A stretch of 64,000 bases of DNA from Cupriavidus yeoncheonensis (GTDB lineage Bacteria; Pseudomonadota; Gammaproteobacteria; Burkholderiales; Burkholderiaceae), in NCBI RefSeq assembly GCF_905397275.1, contig NZ_CAJPUY010000011.1, positions 180,105-244,104 of the forward strand, given 5' to 3'. Of the stretch, positions 44,087-53,709 are shown one piece after another. A program made the translations under genes and the position numbers. The number at the start of each line of letters is the position of its first letter. Position 1 is the first letter of the stretch. The notes under the pieces were generated by a model. The model made no database searches and had not been told where the DNA came from. It saw only the letters and a program-made list of their open reading frames with translations.

Positions 44087-44953
44087 CTATCGACCGAACG
44101 CAAGGACGATCTCGTCGATCGTCACGCGGATGCGCGCGGTGTGCCGCAGATCCCGATGCGTGACGAGCCAGATCTCATATGACACGTCGTTGGAGCGCTC
44201 TGGCCAGATCCGCACGAGGCCATCGCGTTCGCCCATCGGCACCGGCAGCTCGCTGACGCCGAGCCCGGCCTTGAGCGCCGCGCGCAGCGTCAGGTTCGTG
44301 TTGAACCTTGCGACGATGCGGCCGTCCGTCAGTGGTTCTCCGACGAACGACGGCGCGCGTGCCTTGGCGAAATGCGGCTGATAGACGACAAGATCGTGCC
44401 CCGAAAAGCGCTCCCCTGCTACCGGCTCGCCATGGCGCCGCACATAGGCTGACGAGGCAAACAGCCCCACTTCCCAGCTCGCAAGGCGACGGGCAAGCAG
44501 GTCCGGATTGCGCGGCTTGACCGTTCGCACAGCGATGTCGGCTTCACGCTTCGCGAGATTGAGGACATGTGTCGTCGTATCGAGCACCACCGATACGTCC
44601 GGGTGCTTGGCATGCAGGCGCTCGATCGCCGGCACCACGTATTCCTGCGCAAGTGCGTCCGTCGTCGAGAGCTTCACTTCGCCGGCGAGGCGCTTGTCCA
44701 TGCCTTGCGTGTGGCGCACCAGATCGTGCGCCGACTGCTCCATCGCCTCGGCGGCGCGGATCGCGAGCTTGCCGACCTGCGTGAGCGCATAGCCATTCGA
44801 GGTGCGCAGGAACAGCGTCGACCCGAGCGCGTGCTCGAGCACGGCAAGCCTGCGGCCTACCGTCGCCTGGTCGATGTCGAGCGCGCGTGCAGCGGCCCGC
44901 AAGGTCCCTTCCCGATAGAGCGCAACGAAGATGCGCGCGTCGTCCCAGTTCAT
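44087..44953 (-). CDS. LysR family transcriptional regulator
   Basis: A 288-residue LysR protein starting MNWDDARIFVALYREGTLRA, with the HTH at about residues 18-40 (RALDIDQATVGRRLAVLE). The start follows GCAGGAGGCC. It is divergent from the quinone oxidoreductase and has a perfect palindrome 14 bases upstream of its ATG, suiting autoregulation and control of the neighbour. The ligand is unknown; regulators of this branch often respond to electrophiles or quinones. Confidence 0.9.
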   Translation of the reverse strand: MNWDDARIFVALYREGTLRAAARALDIDQATVGRRLAVLEHALGSTLFLRTSNGYALTQVGKLAIRAAEAMEQSAHDLVRHTQGMDKRLAGEVKLSTTDALAQEYVVPAIERLHAKHPDVSVVLDTTTHVLNLAKREADIAVRTVKPRNPDLLARRLASWEVGLFASSAYVRRHGEPVAGERFSGHDLVVYQPHFAKARAPSFVGEPLTDGRIVARFNTNLTLRAALKAGLGVSELPVPMGERDGLVRIWPERSNDVSYEIWLVTHRDLRHTARIRVTIDEIVLAFGR

Positions 44954-44966
44954 ATGGCCTCCTGCG

Positions 44967-44984
44967 TGATGCAGATTTGCATCA
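44967..44984. promoter_or_regulatory. LysR operator palindrome
   Basis: TGATGCAGATTTGCATCA, a perfect 7+4+7 palindrome containing a T-N11-A pattern, lies in the divergent gap between the LysR and quinone oxidoreductase genes. Confidence 0.8.
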
Positions 44985-45107
44985 TACGATCGGGAATTCG
45001 CTGCGTGTCAAGGATCGGCGGCTTCCCTACACTTTGTTCAACCGATGCACCGGTCAGGCAAGTTGTTCGAATCCGCAGTGCATCCGGCTTTTTGAAAGGA
45101 TGAAGTC

Positions 45108-46142
45108 GTGACACACGCAACGCATACCATTCCCGTGGCGATGGCCGCAATCGAGATCACGCAGCCAGGCGGCCCTGATGTCCTGGCGCCGGTGCAGCGG
45201 CCCGTTCCCACGCCGGCGGCCGGCGAAGTACTGATCCGCATTCACGCTGCCGGCGTGAACGGCCCCGATGTCATGCAGCGCAGAGGGTTGTATGATCCGC
45301 CGCCGGGTGCGTCGGACATCCCCGGACTCGAAGTCGCGGGCGAGATCGTGTCCGTCGGGCGCGACGTGACCCGGTTCGCGGTCGGCGATCCGGTCTGCGC
45401 ACTGGTCCCGGGCGGCGGCTACGCGGAATACGCGGTCGCGCACGAGAGCAACACGCTGGCGATCCCGGAAGGTCTCTCGATGGTCGAGGCGGCCGCGCTG
45501 CCGGAGACGTTTCTGACGGTATGGCTGAACCTGTTCCAGCGCGGCAAGTTCTCGGCAGGCGATAGCGTGCTGATCCACGGCGGCGCATCCGGAATCGGCA
45601 CCACCGCGACGATGCTCGCCAAGGCGTTTGGCGCATCAAAGATCATCACGACAGTCGGCTCCGATGCGCAGCGCGACGCGAGCATTGCGCTTGGCGCCGA
45701 CGTCGCGGTGGATTACCGCAACGAAGATTTCGTCGAGGCGGTAACGCGCGCGACGGGCGGGCGCGGCGTCGATGTGGTGGTCGATATCATTGCCGGCGAT
45801 TACGTCGCGCGGAATTACGCAGCGGCCGCGATGGACGGCCGCATTGTCCAGATCGGTGTGATCAAGGGACCGGCGCAGTCACTCGACTTGTTCCCGATGC
45901 TGGCGAAGCGCCTCACGCACATCGGCTCGACGCTGCGCTCGCGCACGCACGAGGAAAAGGCGGCGTTGATCGAGGATCTCGAACGAGCGGTGTTCCCGCA
46001 CATCCGGCGCGGTGCGGTCAAGCCCGTCATGTATCGGACGTTCGATCTCGACGATGCGCGCGGCGCGCATGCGCTAATGGATTCGGGCACGCACATCGGC
46101 AAGATTGTGCTGACGACCCGGGCGGCGCGCACCGCGTCATAG
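45108..46142 (+). CDS. NAD(P)H-dependent quinone oxidoreductase (zinc-independent MDR family)
   Basis: A 344-residue medium-chain dehydrogenase/reductase of the quinone oxidoreductase (QorA/PIG3) branch. It shows GEVLIRIHAAGVNGPDVMQR near residue 45, GLEVAGEIVSVG, the NADPH-binding VLIHGGASGIGTTATMLAKA (about residue 155) and ALGADVAVDYRNEDF. The zinc-binding cysteines of alcohol dehydrogenases are absent. A GTG start at 45108 follows GAAAGGA at 7 bases; an ATG at 45141 is a fallback. It reduces quinones or enones with NADPH and is probably induced through the divergent LysR regulator. Confidence 0.92.
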   Translation: MTHATHTIPVAMAAIEITQPGGPDVLAPVQRPVPTPAAGEVLIRIHAAGVNGPDVMQRRGLYDPPPGASDIPGLEVAGEIVSVGRDVTRFAVGDPVCALVPGGGYAEYAVAHESNTLAIPEGLSMVEAAALPETFLTVWLNLFQRGKFSAGDSVLIHGGASGIGTTATMLAKAFGASKIITTVGSDAQRDASIALGADVAVDYRNEDFVEAVTRATGGRGVDVVVDIIAGDYVARNYAAAAMDGRIVQIGVIKGPAQSLDLFPMLAKRLTHIGSTLRSRTHEEKAALIEDLERAVFPHIRRGAVKPVMYRTFDLDDARGAHALMDSGTHIGKIVLTTRAARTAS

Positions 46143-46280
46143 CCGTTTTCCAGTCCTGCCCCGGGAGCACGGTGCGGCGTCGCTCGTGACTGCGCAAAGG
46201 CGGTGCGCCGCCTTCGGCGAGAAACCGACGCGGCGCGGCCCTTGCCAGCGCGCTTGGCCCTGCCGTGCCCTTCTGCTATA

Positions 46281-46307
46281 CCTCCAGTGGTTGTCATGCT
46301 GGAGGTG
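46281..46307 (+). promoter_or_regulatory. Hairpin that covers the ribosome-binding site of the GNAT gene
   Basis: CCTCCAG (46281-46287) pairs perfectly with CTGGAGG (46299-46305), whose GGAGG is the ribosome-binding site of the ATG at 46311. The 11-base loop TGGTTGTCATG contains an out-of-use ATG. Folding would hide the ribosome-binding site, a possible RNA-level control. Confidence 0.5.
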
Positions 46308-46310
46308 CCC

Positions 46311-47210
46311 ATGCCGCTCGTTTTCCGACCTGCAAGCGCTGACGAACTGGCACGCGCTGAAGAACTGGTAGCCCGCAGCATCAACGACCTGACCGTGCGC
46401 CACGGCTTCGGGCCGATCGCCACGTCGCGGTCTGCGGATTTCCAGGCGTTCTGCCTCCGGGACGATCCGCGCGGCGTGTGGCTGGCCGATGACGATGGCG
46501 AGATTGTCGGCTTTGCCCTGAGCTGGGTCTGTGGCCGGCTCTGGTTCCTGGCGGAACTGTTCGTTGCACCCGGCCGGCAGGGGCAGGGCATCGGCAATGC
46601 ATTGCTGGACCGTACCATGCAGCATGCCAGCCAGGCCGGCGCGAGAGAAAAGAGCCTGATCACATTCGCCTTCAACGTCGTGTCCCAGGCACTGTATGTG
46701 CGGCACGGCTTGCTCCCGCGCGTGCCTATCCATTTGTGCAGCGCCGAGCGTGATGCCCTGGTGCGTCGCGCGCACGGGTCAGCGCTTCGCACGACGCCCA
46801 TCCGAACCACGGCCCTGGATCTCGACATGCTGCGGCAGATCGACATTGCGGTCCTGGGCGTCTCGCGAGAGAAGCATCACCGCTACCTGCTCGGCGTTCC
46901 CGGCATGGAAGGCGTCTTTCTCGAGGATGGAGGCGAGCGCGTCGGCTACGCCTACGTTGCCGCAACGGGCCACATAGGTCCCCTGGCGGTCATGCACGCG
47001 CATGCGATGCCGGGCGCATTCCGCACGGCGCTGGCGATGGCCGTCGCGGGGGATGCCGGGCAGATCTCCGTGTTCGTTCCCGGCACGAGCGATGCACTGG
47101 CGATCGCGGCCGGCCAGGGCATGCGATTCGCGCTTCCGATGGTGCTGATGGCTACGCACGACTGCGGCGACTGGACGCGCTATCTCCCGCGCAACCCGGG
47201 CTTCATGTAA
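46311..47210 (+). CDS. Tandem GNAT N-acetyltransferase
   Basis: A 299-residue protein with two GNAT-fold halves. The first has a full acetyl-CoA motif (LFVAPGRQGQGIGNALLDRT, about residues 83-102); the second half (about 160-299) keeps the fold (VGYAYVAATGHIGPLAV) but not the canonical Q/R-x-x-G-x-G/A, so it may only bind substrate. The start at 46311 has a GGAGGTG site; an in-frame ATG at 46296 lies inside the hairpin that covers that site. The acceptor is unknown. It is a single gene between the quinone oxidoreductase and a convergent MFS gene. Confidence 0.85.
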   Translation: MPLVFRPASADELARAEELVARSINDLTVRHGFGPIATSRSADFQAFCLRDDPRGVWLADDDGEIVGFALSWVCGRLWFLAELFVAPGRQGQGIGNALLDRTMQHASQAGAREKSLITFAFNVVSQALYVRHGLLPRVPIHLCSAERDALVRRAHGSALRTTPIRTTALDLDMLRQIDIAVLGVSREKHHRYLLGVPGMEGVFLEDGGERVGYAYVAATGHIGPLAVMHAHAMPGAFRTALAMAVAGDAGQISVFVPGTSDALAIAAGQGMRFALPMVLMATHDCGDWTRYLPRNPGFM

Positions 47211-47218
47211 GGCCGGCC

Positions 47219-48517
47219 TCAGAACGAATCTGGTTGAGCCACTCCGCCCTCGATCTCCGGGCTGGATTCGCCATCCCTGGTCGCAATCAATTCCTTGGGC
47301 GCCAGCGGAATCAGGGGCAGGATCAGTGCATACACCACGGTCGTCGCGATCACGCAATAGGTGAAGCCGTGCGTGGCGTCGCTGTTGTAGATCCATGAGC
47401 CCAACAGGTCGCCGGCGCGCGCCGAGAGCGCGAGAACGCCATCCACCAGCATCATCAGGGTGCCCTGCAAGCCCGGCGGGCAGGACCGGATCGCGAGATC
47501 GAAGTATGCCGCCGTGGCGATGCCGCCCATCAGTCCTATCGGCGCCGCCAACACAAGGGCGAGATCGGCCGAGTGAATGAATGCCAGCGGAATCATCTGT
47601 GGCACCGCGATGATCGTTCCCCACCACAGCAGCTTGTTCAGCGACACCCTCTTGCACAGGAATCCATAGAGCAGAAAGGTCGGAACGAATGCGGCGGCAA
47701 AGATGCCGTTGTAGTACGAGTAAATCGAATCCGAGGCATGCAGCGCATTGGTCAGGTAGAACTGCAGTGGCGTGGCGGATCCCGGCGCAAAATTCCACAG
47801 GAAGCAGATGAGCACCGCCGGATAGACCGCCTTGTGTTGGACCAGCCGCCTGACATTTCCGACAAAGTCCGTGCCTCTGGCCTGCGGCTTCTCGTAGAGA
47901 TGCCCGAAGACGGAAGCCGGTTTCCACAGCGCCAGCGCGGCAATCAGCAGGTTGAACACCGCGACCAGAAAGAAGGCGTCCGTGGGGGCAAGATGATCGG
48001 ATACATACCCGGAAGCGAAGGCTCCCGCCACAACGGGCACGGACCCGATCACGTTCCACAGCGCGCTCAGGCGCCCCGACATGAGCTTTTCCTGGCCCAC
48101 CAGGGCGATCAGGCCCTGATAGGCCGCGGCGACAAACCGGGACGACGTCATGGCCAGCAGCATCCCGATAAGCAGCCTCGCATATGAGAAGCCTGAAAAC
48201 GCCATCCAGATGCATGTCGCCGCGGTGACCGGCGCGAACATCAGGAAGAAGCCGCGGTCCCGCAGTCCCATCGGGTTCCATTGGTCGCGCGCCAGGCCAA
48301 AAGCGAACGCAATGTACACGGGTATGCCGGTCAGCAAGCGGAATGCGGAGATCGGCGTCGCCGTCGCGTGCAACTGGTTCTTGAGTATGTACGACGTCTG
48401 AATATCCACCAGCGCGCCGGCCGGCGTTGCCAGATAGATGAACAGGGTCATCCAGCCGAAATACTGCAGGGTTCGGTCGCTGCCTTCAGAACCATTACGA
48501 CCAGAATCTCCGAGCAT
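47219..48517 (-). CDS. MFS transporter
   Basis: A 432-residue membrane protein with 12 predicted hydrophobic segments, in two groups of six joined by a charged loop near residues 205-230 (EKPQARGTDFVGNVRRLVQH). Motifs fit the BT1/folate-biopterin-like branch of the major facilitator superfamily: residues such as LGDSGRNGSEGSDRTL at the N end, then TSSRFVAAAYQGLIALVGQE. The start follows CAGGACATAGAA. The substrate is unknown. A pair of imperfect 15-base direct repeats (48555-48584) lies upstream. Confidence 0.85.
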   Translation of the reverse strand: MLGDSGRNGSEGSDRTLQYFGWMTLFIYLATPAGALVDIQTSYILKNQLHATATPISAFRLLTGIPVYIAFAFGLARDQWNPMGLRDRGFFLMFAPVTAATCIWMAFSGFSYARLLIGMLLAMTSSRFVAAAYQGLIALVGQEKLMSGRLSALWNVIGSVPVVAGAFASGYVSDHLAPTDAFFLVAVFNLLIAALALWKPASVFGHLYEKPQARGTDFVGNVRRLVQHKAVYPAVLICFLWNFAPGSATPLQFYLTNALHASDSIYSYYNGIFAAAFVPTFLLYGFLCKRVSLNKLLWWGTIIAVPQMIPLAFIHSADLALVLAAPIGLMGGIATAAYFDLAIRSCPPGLQGTLMMLVDGVLALSARAGDLLGSWIYNSDATHGFTYCVIATTVVYALILPLIPLAPKELIATRDGESSPEIEGGVAQPDSF

Positions 48518-48736
48518 TTCTATGTCCTGAGTACCGATACAGCGTGGAGCGCGCCAGCGAGTGGTCTGCCAGCAAGTGGTCTGCCAGGAAGCTGGCTCGG
48601 CCGATCTACCAGGCAACAATAGCCACACATGGACTCCCTGGTCAACCTGCGTCAAGGGGGACGGCATTAGAGGGTCGCCGCGCTACACTTGGGTGCATTC
48701 CGGCACCTGCCGGATTCTCTCTGGAGATGGAATCGG

Positions 48737-51709
48737 ATGCGTTGGCTATTCGGCGTGATCGGTCTGGTGATCGGGGCTGCGGTCGGCGGCATTGCCGGCG
48801 CCGCGCTCGGCGCGGTGCTGGGCTTTGGCTTCGGCTTGATGGTGACCGATCGGCCGGGCCCGTCCAATGCGTCGGCAGGTCCACGCTGGCGCACCGACGC
48901 GGAAGGCAGGCCGGTCGCCGCTTCGCAGCCGGGACTCGCCAGCCGGGTCGAGAAGCTGGAGCTTGAGCTCCAGGCGCTGCGCAGGGAACTCGCCGCAATG
49001 CGCAGCGCGATGGTGGCCGGGGAAAGTGAAACGACGGCGCCGCATAGGGGGATCCCGGCAATCCCGGCGAACGAGGCGATTGGCGCCAAGCCAGGCGCGC
49101 CAGAGGACTCGCCGGGCGAGACCGGGCGTTCCGCTGCGCTGTCGGCACCGCCAGCGTTTGCCATCGAGGCCGGGGCGCCTGCGGAACCGACCGCCGCCGC
49201 GCCGCCGCCGTCACACCAGCGTCCCATGGCGCCGGACGAGATCGGACGTCTCTGGACCGCCGCCCGCGACTGGCTGCTGGGCGGCAACAGCGTGGTGCGC
49301 GTCGGCATCCTGATTCTCTTCTTCGGCGTGGCATTCCTGCTCAAGTACGCGTCTGACAACAGCCTGCTGCCCGTCGAACTGCGCATGGCGGGCGTGGCGG
49401 CCGGCGCGGTGGTGCTGCTCGGCCTGGGCTGGTGGTTGCGTGAGCGCCGGCCCGGCTACGCGCTGGTGCTGCAGGGCGGTGGCATCGGCGTGCTCTACCT
49501 GACCGTGTTTGCTGCGACGCGACTCTACGGGCTGCTGCCGCCGGCGCTGGCGTTTCCCCTGTTGGTGGTGGTGTGCGCGCTGGCGGCCGGCATCTCGATC
49601 CTGCAGGACGCGCCGGTGCTGGCGGTCACGGGCAGCGTGGGCGGCTTTCTCGCGCCGGTGCTGATTTCCACCGGCGCGGGCAGCCACGTGGCCCTGTTCA
49701 GCTACTACGCGCTGCTCAACGCCGGCATCCTCGCGATTGCCTGGTTCCGCGCGTGGCGCTCGCTGAATCTGCTCGGCTTCGTCTTTACCTTCGTCATCGG
49801 CACGGCGTGGGGCGTGCTGCGATACGAGCGGGCACTGTTCGCCACGACCGAGCCCTTCCTGGTTCTCTTCTTCCTGATGTACACGGGCATCAGCCTGCTG
49901 TATGCGTTGCGCCGGCGGGTGAAACTGCTCGGCTATGTCGACGGCCCGCTGGTGTTCGGCACACCGCTCGTGGCCATCGGACTGCAGTCGGCCATGGTGC
50001 GCGACATCCCTTTTGCCATGGCGTGGAGCGCGCTCGCGCTCGCGGCGTACTACCTGGCGCTGGCGGCCTGGCTGTTGCCGCGTCGTGCGCGGCTCGGGCT
50101 GATGTTCGAGTCGATGCTGGCGCTTGGCGTGATCTTCGCCACCCTGGTGGTGCCGCTGGCATTCGACGGACAGACGACTTCGGCAGTCTGGGCCGTCGAG
50201 GGCGCTGCCATAGTCTGGGCAGGATTGCGCCAGCGGCGGCGGCTTGCGGTCGGCACTGGCCTGGTGCTGCAACTGCTGGCGGGAGGCGCCTTGCTTTCGT
50301 CGGTGCTGTCGGCGCCGTTGCCGGAGTCCGTCTGGCCGATGCTGAACAACCGCTACCTCGGCACGCTCCTGCTTGCGCTGGCCGGCATCTTCAGCGGCTG
50401 GCAATTGCAGGGGCAGCGCACGCGTGCCGACGGGACGGCAGCCCTCGCGTCGGCCGGACCGGCGTCGGCCGAATCGAGTGCCGCGGATCCGGGTAGCGCG
50501 CGACCCGCCGACGCGGGGCCCGGCCAGTTCCTCGTGGAAGCCACCGCGCTGTCCGTCGTCGCCGGCATCTGGGGCCTGCTGTGGTGGCTCGGCGGCGCGG
50601 TGGCGGAGATCGACCGGTGGGCGACCCGCGACGGCTGGACACTGCGCACGGAAATCGAGGCGCTGGCCGCATTGGCCGTTGCCACCGGTTGGCTGTCGCA
50701 TCTCGCCCGGCGTTTGCTCGCGTGGCCGCTCGCGGGCGTGCCGTCGCTGGCGCTGGGCCCGGTGCTTGGCCTGCTGGCGCTGTCGGTCTGCTTCGTCCCG
50801 GCGGCCTCTCCGCTGGGCGGGGCTGGCGCGCTGGTCTGGCTGTTGGCGTTCGCGGCCGCCTACCTGCTGCTCTGGCGCCAGCAACGCGAGGCGGCGGCAT
50901 CCGACGCGATCCTCGGGCCGGTCCATGCTTGGCTTTTCTGGGTTCTCTGCGCGCTGTTGTCGACTGAAGCCTATTGGCGGCTGCGTGCCTATGTGCCAGA
51001 GGGCGCCTGGAGCTGGAGCGCCTGGGCGTTCGGCTATGGCGGCCTGCTGGCACTGCTGGCGGCATGGGGCTGGCGGCTGCGCTGGCCGGTCGTGCGTTAT
51101 GTGCGCGCTTATCTGCTGTGGGGTGCCGCGCCGCTGGCCGTCCTGCTGTGGCTGTGGACGCTCGCCAGCATCGTCAGCGACGGCAACGCGGCGCCGCTGC
51201 CTTACGTGCCACTGATCAACCCGCTCGATGTGGCCCAGGCGCTTGCCTTGCTGTCGCTGCTGCTGTGGGGCAAGCGCCTCTCGGCGATGAACCTGCCCGG
51301 TACCTTCGGCGCCAGCCGCGCCGACTGGCTGCGCGGGATTGCCATTCTCGCCGCGGGGACCGTGTTCCTGTGGCTGAACGCGGTGCTGCTTCGCACGCTG
51401 CATCATTGGGCGGGCGTCCCTTATACCCTGAGCGGCCTGACGGGCTCCACGCTCGTGCAGGCGTCCCTGTCGGTGTTCTGGGCTGTGCTGGCGCTGGTCA
51501 TGATGGTGACCGCCACGCGCCGGGCGGCGCGCATGCCGTGGTGGATCGGCGGCGTGCTGCTGATCGTGACGGTGGCCAAGCTGTTCCTGCTCGACTTGTC
51601 GTTCGTGCGGGGCATGGAGCGCATCGTGGCGTTCATCGGCATCGGCGTGTTGCTGCTGTTGATCGGCTATTTCTCACCGCTGCCACCGAAGGCAAAGGAG
51701 TCTGCATGA
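48737..51709 (+). CDS. DUF2339 polytopic membrane protein
   Basis: A 990-residue membrane protein of the DUF2339 family. It begins with a glycine-zipper-like membrane segment (GVIGLVIGAAVGGIAGAALG), then a variable cytosolic part with a coiled-coil-like stretch (SRVEKLELELQALRRELAAM), then more than 20 hydrophobic segments from residue 190 onward; WTAARDWLLGGNSVVRVGIL and LKYASDNSLLPVELRMAGVA mark the conserved start of the membrane domain. A likely start at 48737 follows GGAG. Members occur with DUF3999 proteins, as here (next gene overlapping by ATGA), and are thought to work as an envelope pair; the function is unknown. Confidence 0.9.
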   Translation: MRWLFGVIGLVIGAAVGGIAGAALGAVLGFGFGLMVTDRPGPSNASAGPRWRTDAEGRPVAASQPGLASRVEKLELELQALRRELAAMRSAMVAGESETTAPHRGIPAIPANEAIGAKPGAPEDSPGETGRSAALSAPPAFAIEAGAPAEPTAAAPPPSHQRPMAPDEIGRLWTAARDWLLGGNSVVRVGILILFFGVAFLLKYASDNSLLPVELRMAGVAAGAVVLLGLGWWLRERRPGYALVLQGGGIGVLYLTVFAATRLYGLLPPALAFPLLVVVCALAAGISILQDAPVLAVTGSVGGFLAPVLISTGAGSHVALFSYYALLNAGILAIAWFRAWRSLNLLGFVFTFVIGTAWGVLRYERALFATTEPFLVLFFLMYTGISLLYALRRRVKLLGYVDGPLVFGTPLVAIGLQSAMVRDIPFAMAWSALALAAYYLALAAWLLPRRARLGLMFESMLALGVIFATLVVPLAFDGQTTSAVWAVEGAAIVWAGLRQRRRLAVGTGLVLQLLAGGALLSSVLSAPLPESVWPMLNNRYLGTLLLALAGIFSGWQLQGQRTRADGTAALASAGPASAESSAADPGSARPADAGPGQFLVEATALSVVAGIWGLLWWLGGAVAEIDRWATRDGWTLRTEIEALAALAVATGWLSHLARRLLAWPLAGVPSLALGPVLGLLALSVCFVPAASPLGGAGALVWLLAFAAAYLLLWRQQREAAASDAILGPVHAWLFWVLCALLSTEAYWRLRAYVPEGAWSWSAWAFGYGGLLALLAAWGWRLRWPVVRYVRAYLLWGAAPLAVLLWLWTLASIVSDGNAAPLPYVPLINPLDVAQALALLSLLLWGKRLSAMNLPGTFGASRADWLRGIAILAAGTVFLWLNAVLLRTLHHWAGVPYTLSGLTGSTLVQASLSVFWAVLALVMMVTATRRAARMPWWIGGVLLIVTVAKLFLLDLSFVRGMERIVAFIGIGVLLLLIGYFSPLPPKAKESA

Positions 51710-53037
51710 TGCGCAGGTGGATCGCCCTCGCCGCGCTCGTGCCGGCGCTGGTTCCGGCGCCTGGGCATGCCGAGCGCTTCCCGCTGACGACGGAAGGGAG
51801 CGCCGCGTTCTATACCGTCACGCTCGACGCGGGGGTGTACGCGCGCAGCCGGCGCGCCGGTCTTGCCGACCTGCGCGTACGCAACGGTTCCGGCGAGCCG
51901 GTGCCGTACGCACTGGACCTGCCGGCGGCTGACGCAGCGCCATCGCCCGTGCTGCAAGAGGTGCCATGGTTCCCGCTGCCGCCCCTGGCACGACGCGGCA
52001 CCACGCCATCCCTTGGCGTGGTGATCGGCCCGGATGGCGCTTTGCGCGCCGCAAGCGCGGCACCGTCCGACGTCGGCGCCGATACCTGGCTGGTCGACCT
52101 GAGCCGCTTGCGGCAGCCGGTGTCCGCGTTGGTGATCGGGCTCGGTGTCGGTGGGGCGGGGGGTGACTTCCGTGGCGAGGTCGATGTGGCGTCCAGCGAC
52201 GATCTGCGTCAGTGGACCCCTGGCGGCAGCGCGCAACTGCTGCGTGCCAGCCGCGCTGGCGGCGTGCTGAGCCAGGATCGCATCGAACTCGGGGGCTTGC
52301 GCGCGCGCTACGTGCGGCTGACGTGGCGCGACACAGCGCCGGCTCCCGGTGGCGTCAGGGCCGAGACCACGGCCGTCGCAGAGGCCACGGCCGCTGCCGC
52401 ATTTCAGTGGCGCGCGGGCCTGAAGGCGATGCAGGGCGGGCCCGGGGAGTACCTGTTCGATGCCGGCGGCCGCTTCCCCGCCGAGCGCGTGCGCATTCGG
52501 CTGCCACAGCCGAATACGGTGGTGACGGGAACGCTGCGGTCGCGGTCCGACGCGGGCGTCCCCTGGTCCCCCGTCGCCGAGGTCAGGCTGTACCGCCTGG
52601 CGGATCCCGCGGCAAGCGAGCCGGGCAGGGAGCAGCTAAGCGCGCCGCTCGTGATCCCCCGCAATACGGACCCGCACTGGCGCCTGACCCTGCAGAATGG
52701 CCAGGGCGGCCTGGGTGGCATGCCGGAGCTGGCGCTGGGCTGGCGACCCGCGACCGTCACGTTCGTGGCACGCGGTAGCCCGCCATTCGTGCTGGCCGTC
52801 GGCGAACCGTTGCCGCGCACGGGCGATGCCGGCCCAGTCGCGCGCGCCGACTTGCTGGTCGGCGCCGCGCCTGCCATCGGGACGGCGCGCATTGCCGGGC
52901 AAGTGGCGTCACCACCCGTACCGGCCGACTCCGATCCAGGGCGTCGCCACATGCTCGTGCTGTGGGCGTCGCTACTTGTGGCGGTGAGTTTGCTGGGGAC
53001 CATGGCGTGGCGTCTGGCCCGCGCGGGCAGGCAGTGA
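51706..53037 (+). CDS. DUF3999 secreted, membrane-anchored protein
   Basis: A 443-residue protein with a signal peptide (residues 1-22, ending GHA), a large beta-rich periplasmic part with a discoidin-like look (LIELGGLRARYVRLTWRD; VASSDDLRQWTPGGSAQL; IPRNTDPHWRLTLQ) and a C-terminal membrane anchor (VLWASLLVAVSLLGTMAW). It matches the DUF3999 family. The ATG overlaps the stop of the DUF2339 gene (ATGATG; ribosome-binding site AAAGGAG), so the two are translationally coupled. The function is unknown; a sugar- or peptidoglycan-binding partner of the membrane protein is possible. Confidence 0.88.
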   Translation: MMRRWIALAALVPALVPAPGHAERFPLTTEGSAAFYTVTLDAGVYARSRRAGLADLRVRNGSGEPVPYALDLPAADAAPSPVLQEVPWFPLPPLARRGTTPSLGVVIGPDGALRAASAAPSDVGADTWLVDLSRLRQPVSALVIGLGVGGAGGDFRGEVDVASSDDLRQWTPGGSAQLLRASRAGGVLSQDRIELGGLRARYVRLTWRDTAPAPGGVRAETTAVAEATAAAAFQWRAGLKAMQGGPGEYLFDAGGRFPAERVRIRLPQPNTVVTGTLRSRSDAGVPWSPVAEVRLYRLADPAASEPGREQLSAPLVIPRNTDPHWRLTLQNGQGGLGGMPELALGWRPATVTFVARGSPPFVLAVGEPLPRTGDAGPVARADLLVGAAPAIGTARIAGQVASPPVPADSDPGRRHMLVLWASLLVAVSLLGTMAWRLARAGRQ

Positions 53038-53620
53038 GCGCACGCTGATGGAGCAAATGCCGTGCGCCGCGCTGCCGGAGCACAAGGTGAGCGAGGCCTT
53101 TATTCAGGTTCATCGCCGATTCGCGGGGCCAACGATCCGATGGCGAGATCGGCCATGAGCCGCCGTTCAGATATGTCATCAGTCGGACGTTCAGGCGTCA
53201 GTTCAGCCCTGTAACCCGTCATCCGATTACCGCGTGGCTGCCTGCCGACAGTAGCCGATTTACCGGGGGTGAGGTGATCCACGGGCGTTCGGCGGCCGAA
53301 TTTTACGATTGTGAGCCTTATCGGAAACAGGGCGTTGACGGGTTGCTGGCAAGCGTCCTCTCGCCCCTGATCCGCTGCGCCTGTGCCAGCCGGCAGCAGA
53401 CCCATCTGAGACATCCAACTGCTGGGAGACGAACGGATCTGCTGCGCAGGCCGCCCAGATCACGCAAGTTTTGGACGTTCTCTAGCCGCATCGCGTTGCC
53501 GTAAGGGCAGCCCCGAACGTGCTACTCGTCTGCGTGAACGTCGGGGCCGCGGTCTTTCACTGCACCGAAATAACCCCTTCGCGCGAGCGAGCCAGTATTG
53601 GCGAGATAAGACCGGTCATT

Positions 53621-53655
53621 TGACATTTCGGGACTGCTATTTGGTGTCTCGGGAC
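53621..53655. promoter_or_regulatory. 21-bp-spaced direct repeats, AraC-type operator candidate
   Basis: TGACATTTCGGGAC (53621-53634) and TGGTGTCTCGGGAC (53642-53655) agree at 10 of 14 positions, and their starts are exactly 21 bases apart, the two-turn spacing of AraC/XylS-type sites. A gene for such a regulator is not in the window. Confidence 0.45.
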
Positions 53656-53709
53656 AAAGCCAGTCAACAGCGGCGCCACTGTCTTCACATCAAGTAGCAC
53701 GCTGCGCTA

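Noticed and set aside
48555..48599. 15-base imperfect direct repeats upstream of the MFS gene
   Set aside because: Only two clear units and a degraded third; too short to interpret beyond noting them.
49211..51406. Open frame of 731 codons on the minus strand opposite the DUF2339 gene
   Set aside because: Gln/Arg-rich low-complexity translation typical of the antisense of a GC-rich membrane-protein gene.
53100..53414. Minus-strand frame of 104 codons after the DUF3999 gene
   Set aside because: No recognisable motif, no ribosome-binding site and a composition unlike the surrounding genes; it could be a remnant but cannot be supported.
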